From NCBI GenBank assembly GCA_002720635.1, contig PBJD01000026.1:1-47907 (forward strand): DNA of 47,907 bases. The letters run 5' to 3'. Below the pieces are notes generated by a model. It searched no databases. It was not told the origin of the DNA and saw nothing but the letters and a program-made list of their open reading frames with translations. Source of the stretch: Flavobacteriales bacterium. GTDB taxonomy: Bacteria > Bacteroidota > Bacteroidia > Flavobacteriales_C > GCA-002722245. The position numbers were made by a program, and so were the translations under genes. Below are positions 41,049-47,907 of this stretch, piece after piece. How positions within the stretch are numbered: position 1 is the stretch's first letter; the number at the start of each line of letters is the position of its first letter.

Positions 41049-42232
41049 TTATTTAATATTTTCTTATATAGCTTGTCAACATCATTGATAAGTCGACTGT
41101 AGCTAAATTGATCTTTTACATGTTTCCAACCCTCTTTTTGCATAGCAATTCGTTTAGCATCGTTTTCTATTAGTTCAAGTAGGTTTTTGGCATATGTTTC
41201 AATATCTTCCATTTCACTCAGAAGACCTGTTTTATTTTGAATCACAACATTTTCAATTCCGCCAACATTTGTTGAAGCAATTGGGTTATTTGCTGCTTGA
41301 GCTTCTATTAGGCTAACCGGGGTTCCCTCATTAAGACTCGATAGTGCTATTATATCCATACCGGCATTTACAACATCAATGTTTTTTATCCATGAAGTAA
41401 ACGTTAAAGGGGTCTTTTTAAAAGCTATATTACTTCTTGAGTATTCAATACCTAACTCATCTGCAATAGCAATTATTTCATCTCTTGATTCACCATCACC
41501 AACAACAAAAGCCCGTACTTTTTTATTGGTGATCTCAAGTACTTTTTTGAAAGCTTTAATAAAAAGTTTGTGATTTTTGATGGGAACCAATCTTCCTATG
41601 ATGCCAATAGCTATTTCATCGTCATCAATTTGATATTCAGTTCTGAAAACAGCGCGTTTTTTATCAAGGTTGCACTGAAATCGGTTTAAATCAAAACCAA
41701 GTGGAATAACTTCAATTTTATCCAGGTCAGCAATTTTATGAACAGAACCTAATTCTTGTTTTTGTATGTTTGAAATAGCAACAATTGCTGAGCTTTTTTG
41801 AGCAAGTTTTTTCTCTATTCGCTTAAAAATTCTCGTTTTTGTCTTATTGAAGTAGCTATGAAAAACATGTCCATGAAAGGTGTGCACTACAGCTGGAACT
41901 TTACACGAAAAAGCTGCCATTCTTCCAAGTGTTCCTGCTTTGGAGGCGTGGGTGTGGACGATGTCGGGTTTAAATTCTTCGATTATTTGCTTTATTTTTT
42001 TGTAAGCAGCATAATCATTTCCAAAACGAATAGCTCTTCTCATTTCTGGAATAATTATGGGGTTTAATCCCAATTCACCCAGTATGTGTTGAGATGAGTC
42101 TTCACTATCCTCTTTATCACCACCAATAAGTAATGTCTCGTATTCCTCAGGAAGATATTTCGTAAGATATGCGGCGTTGTAAGTTGGGCCGCCCAAGTTA
42201 AACCTATTAATTATCCTTAAAACCTTTGGCAT
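41045..42232 (-). CDS. Glycosyltransferase family 4 (exopolysaccharide)
   Basis: The track starts at TTG inside asnB; the natural start is the ATG at 42232 (MPKVLRIINRFNLGGPTYNAAYLTKYL), giving 395 residues. The GT-B fold is shown by the N-terminal glycine-rich loop and by IVHTHASKAGTLGRMAA. In the C-terminal half the donor-binding region has IIGRLVPIKNHKLFIKA and the E-x7-E-type segment SSLNEGTPVSLIEAQA. It transfers a sugar from a nucleotide donor onto the growing lipid-linked unit; donor and acceptor unknown. Fits between asnB and wza in the exopolysaccharide operon. Confidence 0.9.
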   Translation of the reverse strand: MPKVLRIINRFNLGGPTYNAAYLTKYLPEEYETLLIGGDKEDSEDSSQHILGELGLNPIIIPEMRRAIRFGNDYAAYKKIKQIIEEFKPDIVHTHASKAGTLGRMAAFSCKVPAVVHTFHGHVFHSYFNKTKTRIFKRIEKKLAQKSSAIVAISNIQKQELGSVHKIADLDKIEVIPLGFDLNRFQCNLDKKRAVFRTEYQIDDDEIAIGIIGRLVPIKNHKLFIKAFKKVLEITNKKVRAFVVGDGESRDEIIAIADELGIEYSRSNIAFKKTPLTFTSWIKNIDVVNAGMDIIALSSLNEGTPVSLIEAQAANNPIASTNVGGIENVVIQNKTGLLSEMEDIETYAKNLLELIENDAKRIAMQKEGWKHVKDQFSYSRLINDVDKLYKKILNK

Positions 42233-42290
42233 TTCAAAAATTATCAATCGCAAAAATAAGTAAAATAATGGAGATAAAGCTTGCGTAAAA

Positions 42291-44189
42291 CTAGAGTTTA
42301 GTAGATTCTTTATACCATTTTTTCCACCAATGTTGAAAAACAATAAATGCCCAAATGGATGCAGCAGAATCTTCCGGGTTACTGGAATAAAGTTTTTTAA
42401 TTAAATCATTGATATAGTTCCAGTTAAATAATTTTTGTTCCTCAATAAATTCTCTATTTAAATAATTGGACTTTATTTCTTGTTCAAGATCTCCTCTAAA
42501 CCACTTTAGTAAAGGCACCTCAAAACCGTGTTTTGGACGCTTAAACAGTTCATCCGGTAAATCATTTTTAAAGGTTTCTTGAAGAATTTTTTTCTTTATT
42601 CCTTCTTGAATTTTAAATTCCTGTGGTATTTGAAAAGCAAATTCCACAACGTTATGATCCAAAAAAGGAACTCTTACTTCGAGGCTGTTGCTCATACTAT
42701 TCAAATCAACTTTTGTAAGCATGTCACTTACTAATACTTGATTTACATCCTGGTAGAGGACTCCGTTAAAATCGTTGGATTCCAATGCAGGGCTCAAAAG
42801 TGTTTTTTTATCGGATTGAAATTTAAATGGATTCGGATTTAAAAGAAAATCAGCTGCTTGTTTATCTTTTAATATTCCAGCCCAATCCCAATATCTTTCT
42901 GTGTTTCCTTTTTTTATTCCATCAGCAAATCTCAGAAGTTGACGATTAAAGTTCCCGATTTTAGAATTTCTTGATTTTGGTAATATTTTCCAGAGTGGTC
43001 TTCCTGCAGAAACAATTTTATTTTTAAGACCATTTTTTCTTGCGAGAAGTTCTGCTTTATGCTTATTGTATCCACTGAATATTTCATCTGCACCGTCTCC
43101 TGATAGCGCTACAGTTGCCTTTTCTCGAGTATGCATACTTAAAATGTTGACAGCTAGTCCGGAGCTGTCGGCAAATGGTTCATCATTATATTCCAGGACC
43201 TTATGCAGTTGTTTATACAAATCATCATTTTTCAGTTCGAAAACAGTATGGTTTGTTTTATATTTTTCTGCTACAAGTTTTGCATACTTTGTTTCGTCAA
43301 ATAACGGTTCGTCTTTATAACCAATGGAAAAAGTATTAAGATTTTTAGTGTGTCTGGATGCTAAAGCTGTAATTACAGAAGAATCGATTCCGCCACTTAA
43401 AAAAGCACCAATAGGCACATCAGAAACTAATCTTTTTGAAACACTTTCTTCTAATAATTCTCTAAGTTTAAATTGAGCTTTTTTGTAATCTGAAAAATTA
43501 TATTTCCCGGGTATGTAAGATAATGTATAATATTTCCTTGTTGTTACTTTTCCTTTTTTCCAAATTAACAATTCACCAGGTTGAAGTTTTTTACAATTTT
43601 CAAGAATGGATAAGGGCTGTGGAATATAATTGAATTTAAAATATAATTGAAGGGAGGATGCATTAATGTTTTTTGAGACATTAAATTGAAAAATCGCCTT
43701 CATTTCCGAAGCAAAAATTAATTGATGCTTATCCTCATATATATGTATAGGTTTTATCCCAAATCTATCTCTGACAACAATGGTTTCCTGTTTTTCTCTG
43801 TCATAAAAAGCAAATCCAAAAAAGCCATTTAAGTCATGTATTCCGGCTTCCCCAAATTCAATCAAATGAAACAGTAAAACTTCTGTGTCAGAGGATGTTT
43901 TAAAAGTATATCCTTTTTTTTTCAGAGCTTTTCTTAGCTCCTTGTAGTTGTATATTTCACCATTAAAAACAAGTGTATATCTTTGATTGGGAGATGAAAA
44001 AGGTTGTTTGGCAGAGTCGCTGGTATCTATAATGCTAAGCCTGGTGTGTCCTAAGCCAATATTTTCATTTATAAATACTCCCTTTGAATCTGGCCCCCTT
44101 GAGTGCAAAGCATCTATGGCTCCATTAAGATTGGAAAAATTAAGTTTTCCGGTTTCGTCTTTTGCGAAAATTCCAACTATCCCACACAT
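42291..44189 (-). CDS. asnB: Asparagine synthetase B-like amidotransferase
   Basis: A 632-residue two-domain enzyme. The N-terminal class II glutaminase starts with the nucleophilic Cys2 (MCGIVGIF) and has GLGHTRLSIID and NGEIYNY. The synthetase domain has the PP-loop SGGIDSS and downstream DNEPFADSS-type region (NDEPFADSSG). It may make asparagine, but asnB-like genes in glycan clusters often amidate uronic acids or other sugars. It is the first gene of the exopolysaccharide operon and has an 18-bp palindrome 32 bases before its ATG. Which substrate it uses is open. Confidence 0.88.
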   Translation of the reverse strand: MCGIVGIFAKDETGKLNFSNLNGAIDALHSRGPDSKGVFINENIGLGHTRLSIIDTSDSAKQPFSSPNQRYTLVFNGEIYNYKELRKALKKKGYTFKTSSDTEVLLFHLIEFGEAGIHDLNGFFGFAFYDREKQETIVVRDRFGIKPIHIYEDKHQLIFASEMKAIFQFNVSKNINASSLQLYFKFNYIPQPLSILENCKKLQPGELLIWKKGKVTTRKYYTLSYIPGKYNFSDYKKAQFKLRELLEESVSKRLVSDVPIGAFLSGGIDSSVITALASRHTKNLNTFSIGYKDEPLFDETKYAKLVAEKYKTNHTVFELKNDDLYKQLHKVLEYNDEPFADSSGLAVNILSMHTREKATVALSGDGADEIFSGYNKHKAELLARKNGLKNKIVSAGRPLWKILPKSRNSKIGNFNRQLLRFADGIKKGNTERYWDWAGILKDKQAADFLLNPNPFKFQSDKKTLLSPALESNDFNGVLYQDVNQVLVSDMLTKVDLNSMSNSLEVRVPFLDHNVVEFAFQIPQEFKIQEGIKKKILQETFKNDLPDELFKRPKHGFEVPLLKWFRGDLEQEIKSNYLNREFIEEQKLFNWNYINDLIKKLYSSNPEDSAASIWAFIVFQHWWKKWYKESTKL

Positions 44190-44210
44190 AAAAAGGATGC
44201 AAAAATTATC

Positions 44211-44218
44211 TAAAGATA
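44211..44218 (-). promoter_or_regulatory. Near-consensus -7 element (TATCTTTA) for the asnB operon
   Basis: On the minus strand TATCTTTA differs from TAnnTTTG at the last base only. It lies 22 bases before the asnB ATG and directly next to the 18-bp palindrome, which would overlap the promoter's upstream side. Confidence 0.35.
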
Positions 44219-44220
44219 GG

Positions 44221-44238
44221 TAAAGAAATATTTCTTTA
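44221..44238. promoter_or_regulatory. 18-bp perfect palindrome, candidate operator upstream of asnB
   Basis: TAAAGAAATATTTCTTTA reads the same on both strands over all 18 bases. It lies 32 bases upstream of the asnB ATG, two bases beyond the -7-like element. A repressor dimer bound here would block the exopolysaccharide operon. It might instead belong to the 3' end of the TonB-like gene, whose stop codon is 21 bases away. Confidence 0.4.
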
Positions 44239-44258
44239 TCCTATAACTTAAACTACAT

Positions 44259-45182
44259 TTATTTAAATGTTATGTAAATAGTATAAATTACAGGTATCTT
44301 TTTTCCCCCTTCAATCCATGTTTTTAAATCAAGCACTGTTTCTTTTATTATTTCCTCAAGCTCTATATTTACGCGAGATTGTATGTTGATATCTTTAATT
44401 TTCCCATTAGGTGTAACACTAAACTTAAACACTATTGAATTGTTTTCACCGGCTACATGAGCGTCTTTAATTTTGTCTTTTAATTTAAGCATTAACTCTT
44501 TTTCCAGACTTTCATCTCCACCTGAAAAATCAACTAATTCATAAGTTGAGTATTCTTCGTTTTTGTATTTATCAGGAACTTGTTTAAATGATTTTATAGA
44601 CCTTACTTTTCTATTTTTAATTAGATTGGGAAGTTGTAAATTAATCTTTTTTGCCTCTTTAGCTGACCTGGTTTTGCCTTTTTCCATTGTTGAAATAGTA
44701 GACAGGTTATCTGTATTGTTTAGGCCTGGTTTCTTCAATGAATCAGGTGAATTTGATTCAGTATTTATGGAGTCCGGGTTTTCCTTTTTGATTTTAGATA
44801 GGGTCTGGGATGGTTCGTAACCCTTTGAATTTAATTTTTTTAATCTATCACTTGACTCTTTATTTGTTAATGTCTGGACGGAACTAAAATCTTCGGATAT
44901 ATTTTTTTGTAAAAAAATAAAACCTGTTACGAGTGCAATCAAAGAGATACTGAAAATATAAAACCTCATGTTTCCTCTTTTGTCTGAATTGACTGGATAT
45001 TTGAGCAGAACTTCATTTGTAATTCGATTTACGGCAGCAAGGTCTTCCTCTCTAATTAATTCAATAGCGGATTTCGATAAATCACAGTTATCAATCTTGT
45101 GAGTATATTCCTTTATAAGTCCAGGATTGTTTGAATTATTGATTACCAATTCAAATTCATCCTTGGTAAGACCGAGGTTCAT
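44259..45182 (-). CDS. Single-pass membrane protein with TonB-like C-terminal domain, paired with an ECF sigma factor
   Basis: The product has a cytoplasmic N-terminal part (about 70 residues, GLTKDEFELVINNSNNPGLIKEYTHK), one membrane span (FYIFSISLIALVTGFIFL) and a periplasmic linker rich in Ser/Asn/Lys. Its last 85 residues (GENNSIVFKFSVTPNGKIKDINIQ onward) resemble the TonB C-terminal fold. The position directly after a sigma factor suggests an anti-sigma-like role; the TonB-like end might sense or transmit envelope signals. The track's GTG start overlaps the sigma gene by 14 bases; the ATG at 45182 is preferred here, though GTG coupling is possible. Not a named family; the role is inference. 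Confidence 0.65.
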   Translation of the reverse strand: MNLGLTKDEFELVINNSNNPGLIKEYTHKIDNCDLSKSAIELIREEDLAAVNRITNEVLLKYPVNSDKRGNMRFYIFSISLIALVTGFIFLQKNISEDFSSVQTLTNKESSDRLKKLNSKGYEPSQTLSKIKKENPDSINTESNSPDSLKKPGLNNTDNLSTISTMEKGKTRSAKEAKKINLQLPNLIKNRKVRSIKSFKQVPDKYKNEEYSTYELVDFSGGDESLEKELMLKLKDKIKDAHVAGENNSIVFKFSVTPNGKIKDINIQSRVNIELEEIIKETVLDLKTWIEGGKKIPVIYTIYITFK

Positions 45183-45189
45183 ATTTTCT

Positions 45190-45738
45190 TTACGAAGTTT
45201 CACGATGTTCCAACAACGATTTTAGATTTTTTTTACCCTCATGAATGTGAGATTTGACTTCCTTTACTGAAAATTTCGTTTCACTAACGATTTCCGAATA
45301 GCTGAAGCCGCTGAAATAATATAATTCGACACATTTTTTTTGATTGTAACTTATTTTATCCAATGAAGTTTTTAGAATTTCAATTCTTTTTTGCAGAAGT
45401 AGTTCTTTGTCTAAAATTTCATCAAAATCATTTTCAATTCCAATATTTTTGGTTCCGTTTTTAATCTTGAAGCAATGAAATTTGGAGGTGCTATAAACTA
45501 AAGCGTTAAAGTTTTTAACACTATAGTTGCTTATGTCTTCAATTATTATTTTGAATATTTCTTCAACGGCATCTTTAGCTTTTTGCTCATCTTTTAAGAT
45601 GCCTAAAGCAATTGAAGCAACTAAATGCGTGTATCGGGCAAATAATTCTCCCAGTGCATTTATCTCGTTATTTGACTTGTAGATGTCAATTAACTCTCTG
45701 TCTAATAGTTTGTTGTATTTGTTTTTTTTTCTTATCAC
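45190..45738 (-). CDS. ECF-type sigma-70 factor
   Basis: A 182-residue sigma factor. Region 2 spans roughly residues 25-90 (LGELFARYTHLVASIALGILKDEQKAKDAVEEIFKII), with the aromatic-rich 2.4 part less clear. Region 4 is at about 125-180 (LDKISYNQKKCVELYYFSGFSYSEIVSETKFSVKEVKSHIHEGKKNLKSLL), a recognisable helix-turn-helix. The start codon is GTG. The next gene, encoding a membrane protein, follows at once and is the probable regulator. The target promoter is unknown, but the divergent DUF5686 gene could be one. Confidence 0.85.
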   Translation of the reverse strand: MIRKKNKYNKLLDRELIDIYKSNNEINALGELFARYTHLVASIALGILKDEQKAKDAVEEIFKIIIEDISNYSVKNFNALVYSTSKFHCFKIKNGTKNIGIENDFDEILDKELLLQKRIEILKTSLDKISYNQKKCVELYYFSGFSYSEIVSETKFSVKEVKSHIHEGKKNLKSLLEHRETS

Positions 45739-45750
45739 TTATGCTGTATG

Positions 45751-45803
45751 TAATATTAGGGATATTAACTTAAAAATTCCACTAGGGATAGCTAAATTTT
45801 TAA
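45751..45803. promoter_or_regulatory. Two AT-rich inverted repeats between the sigma factor and the DUF5686 gene
   Basis: TAATAT/ATATTA (45751-45756 and 45762-45767) and TTAAAAATT/AATTTTTAA (45770-45778 and 45795-45803) lie in the divergent control region. Both are composed of A and T only, so they may be chance features of an AT-rich spacer. Confidence 0.2.
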
Positions 45804-45915
45804 TTGACTTATATATTCAGTTCTTTTTTACAAGTGAATTAAAGTATATACGCCTAAATTATTAAACTAAAGCTATGGCTGCTCTCGTTGCTTTTTTACT
45901 TAATTTTACTTCCTT

Positions 45916-47907
45916 GTGAAGAAAATATATTTCATAATTCTATGCTTAATTTCTGTGTTTTCTCAGGCACAAAATTTTCAAGGAAAAGTGATTGACAAAA
46001 TGACGCGTTTGCCGATTCCTTTTGCAAATATCGTCTGGATTACACACCAGGTAGGTACAGTTGCAAATATTAATGGACATTTTGAAATTATTAAATTTGC
46101 TGATGATACTTTATCATTTTCAGCAATTGGCTATCGAGAATTAAAATTATTATCAACTGATTTTCCTGTCAATGGTCAAATAGAACTTATAAATAAAAGT
46201 GAAGTATTGGGCGATGTTCAAATTAAAGTCAGAAAAAAAAGAAGAAAAAGAAGACAGGATAAATCATATTTGTTGCATCAGTCTATTGCAAAAAACAGAT
46301 TGAAAAATAACCTGAAAAAAAAGCCATACTATGACTGTGAGGTGTACAACAAAATAGAAGTTGATCTAAATAATGTAGATTCGACTACTAAAAATTCACT
46401 TTTATTTAAACCTATAGGCTTCGTATTTGACCACCCTGATACAGTAAGCTTGAAAAAACCTTTTTCCCCGATTTTTTTTAGTGAAGGTTTTTCAAACTAC
46501 TATTTTAAAAAAGGAAGTGGAGAGAAAGAAGTGGTTTTGGCTTCTAAAAATGCTGGAATAAAAATTCCCTCAGTTGCAAAATATACTGGTAATGTATACA
46601 CGGACTTTAATATTTACAATAATTATTTAAGAATATTTCAAAAGCAATTCGTTTCCCCTTTGGCACAAGGAAGCTGGCTTTCTTACAAGTACTTTATTAC
46701 TGATTCTTTGAAATCAGGAGATACTACATTTTACAGATTGGATTTTAAACCAAGAAGAGAGGAAGATCTGGCATTTGATGGGTATTTAATAACTGACGAT
46801 AAATCACATGGATTGAATGAGATTAAATTAAGTATTCCAAAACGTTGTAACATTAATTTTATTGAAGAATTTGAGATAAAGCAAAAATATACGTTAATGG
46901 ATTCAGTGTGGGTTTTAGAGTATGAGTCAATTTTAATCGATGTGAATCCATTGCAAAAGTCTTATGGTTTCTACATTCAAAAAAATACACACTGGATGAA
47001 TTATTCGTTTAATGAAAATCAAAATGATATCTTTTTTACTGCTGCAGAAAAAACTGAAGTCAGAGATTCCGCCTATGAATATGGTGATGTTCTTTTAGAA
47101 AAATATCGTCCTGAAAAACTGGACACTTCTGAAAAATCAATTTATTCTGATATTGATAGTGCAATGAATACAATGTATTTGAAGGTAATTCAAAATCTCA
47201 GCTTAATGGCCTATACAGGGTATTATCCATTTAAGTATTGGGAATACGGACCATATTATACAACATATAGTTTTAACAATATAGAAGGACAACGTTTAAG
47301 AGCGGGGTTTCAAACAACACAGAATTTATTGAAATATTGGCGGATTAATGGGCATGTAGCTCATGGAGTTGGTGATAAGATCACGAAGTATAAAGGGTTG
47401 GTTACTAAATATTATGGTTTTGATAAGTGGAGATTTATCGAATTTGAACATTTAAATGACTTTAAAATTTTAAGTGCAAGTGATAATGCCTTTCAGGAAG
47501 ATAATATTTTGGCTTCTCTTACAAGGCGAGTTGATCCACGGTATACGCACACTATTCGTTCTCGATTTACCTGGTCTCATGAATGGTTTAATGGAATTAA
47601 TAATTCATTAGAGTTAAAAACTGAAAAATTAATTCCATTGGGAAGTTTAATCTACAGAACTTCAAATGATCAATTTGTTGATGATCTGCGTACTTATACT
47701 GTCAAATTTGGCGGAAGATTAGCTGTAGATGAAAAATTTGTTCGGTATGGGTTTAGAAGATTAAGCCTTAGTACTCGAAATCCAAGATTAGATTACTCGT
47801 ATACGTATGGGATGAAATTTAAAGGGCTTGGTTATGAGTTCCATAAGCTGGAATTTGATATTGCTGATCGCTATTTTTTCGGTTTTTTCGGCTTTTTAGA
47901 TGTTAAA
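45916..47907 (+). CDS. DUF5686 family protein with carboxypeptidase-like regulatory domain, C-terminus beyond window
   Basis: Absent from the ORF track because it is cut by the edge. It opens at GTG 45916 with a signal peptide (MKKIYFIILCLISVFSQAQ). The next 85 residues form a CarboxypepD-regulatory-like beta-sandwich (NFQGKVIDKMTRLPIPFANIVW). After a basic linker (RKKRRKRRQDK) the remainder resembles the DUF5686 region (KKPYYDCEVYNKIEVDL), which later becomes barrel-like (WRFIEFEHLNDFKIL; DPRYTHTIRSRFTW). Expected in the outer membrane. The same layout is found in TonB-dependent-receptor-like proteins, but here no plug domain was seen. A 14-codon reading frame ends across its GTG. Confidence 0.82.
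   Translation, partial: MKKIYFIILCLISVFSQAQNFQGKVIDKMTRLPIPFANIVWITHQVGTVANINGHFEIIKFADDTLSFSAIGYRELKLLSTDFPVNGQIELINKSEVLGDVQIKVRKKRRKRRQDKSYLLHQSIAKNRLKNNLKKKPYYDCEVYNKIEVDLNNVDSTTKNSLLFKPIGFVFDHPDTVSLKKPFSPIFFSEGFSNYYFKKGSGEKEVVLASKNAGIKIPSVAKYTGNVYTDFNIYNNYLRIFQKQFVSPLAQGSWLSYKYFITDSLKSGDTTFYRLDFKPRREEDLAFDGYLITDDKSHGLNEIKLSIPKRCNINFIEEFEIKQKYTLMDSVWVLEYESILIDVNPLQKSYGFYIQKNTHWMNYSFNENQNDIFFTAAEKTEVRDSAYEYGDVLLEKYRPEKLDTSEKSIYSDIDSAMNTMYLKVIQNLSLMAYTGYYPFKYWEYGPYYTTYSFNNIEGQRLRAGFQTTQNLLKYWRINGHVAHGVGDKITKYKGLVTKYYGFDKWRFIEFEHLNDFKILSASDNAFQEDNILASLTRRVDPRYTHTIRSRFTWSHEWFNGINNSLELKTEKLIPLGSLIYRTSNDQFVDDLRTYTVKFGGRLAVDEKFVRYGFRRLSLSTRNPRLDYSYTYGMKFKGLGYEFHKLEFDIADRYFFGFFGFLDVK

Noticed and set aside
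42233-42343. N-terminal extension of the glycosyltransferase into asnB
   Set aside because: It starts with TTG, overlaps asnB and precedes the natural family N-terminus at the ATG 42232.

Overview
The window looks like a chromosome segment of an AT-rich member of the Bacteroidota, probably Flavobacteriales or a close relative. The signs are TAnnTTTG-type -7 promoter elements instead of sigma-70 boxes, almost no Shine-Dalgarno sequences, a fused LpxC-FabZ enzyme, a PorX-type response regulator of the type IX secretion system, a DUF3127 protein, a DUF5686 outer-membrane-type protein and a secreted Asp-box repeat protein. There is no phage, insertion sequence or CRISPR array. Coding density is very high, with many ATGA or stop/start overlaps, and no gap without a gene exceeds 300 bases. 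Several ORF-track starts are TTG codons upstream of a better ATG; these were corrected and are explained in the entries.

Layout. 1-1.4 kb: the N-terminal part of a secreted Asp-box repeat protein and a DUF3127 protein with an SSB-like tail (minus strand). 1.6-8.5 kb (plus): tRNA-Leu(TAG), trigger factor, ClpP and ClpX, then a bifunctional phosphoglucose/phosphomannose isomerase, LipB, a membrane-anchored serine hydrolase and a small unknown protein. 8.5-13.8 kb: a TPR protein, NADP-type glutamate dehydrogenase, bactofilin, a tandem universal stress protein, an unknown protein and a hemerythrin-like di-iron protein. 13.8-18.5 kb (plus): class II (B12-dependent) ribonucleotide reductase, TlyA-type rRNA methyltransferase, and a Cys-rich protein coupled to a methyltransferase. 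18.5-24.9 kb (minus): an HD phosphohydrolase, lpxD, lpxC/fabZ, lpxA and efp in one operon, followed by a GAF-PP2C phosphatase. 25-28.2 kb (plus): porX, tsaE and alanine dehydrogenase. 28.1-35.1 kb (minus): RluD-type pseudouridine synthase, a PASTA protein, an outer-membrane beta-barrel with calcium-binding repeats, a LOG-family protein and UvrA. 35.1-44.2 kb (minus): a compact exopolysaccharide operon (asnB, glycosyltransferase, wza, wzc, rfbC, wecA-like) running by overlaps into a lytic transglycosylase and uvrA. 44.2-47.9 kb: an ECF sigma factor with a membrane protein ending in a TonB-like domain (minus) and a divergent DUF5686 gene cut by the window edge (plus).

Themes. Envelope building dominates: lipid A (lpxD/C/A), peptidoglycan-related genes, exopolysaccharide, T9SS control (PorX) and outer-membrane proteins. 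The rest is protein quality control (Tig/ClpP/ClpX) and translation maintenance (efp, tsaE, tlyA, rluD, tRNA). The most unusual non-coding structure is an 18-bp inverted repeat (17 of 18 matching) flanking the start region shared by the divergent hemerythrin and class II ribonucleotide reductase genes. Others are an 18-bp perfect palindrome just upstream of asnB, a 17-bp palindrome upstream of an unknown gene, and a possible leaderless promoter for clpX. The HD phosphohydrolase has no ATG, GTG or TTG at its homology-supported N-terminus. I saw no unmistakably new multi-gene system. The best candidates for undescribed biology are the RNR/hemerythrin control region, the sigma/TonB-like pair and the DUF3127 protein with an SSB-like tip.
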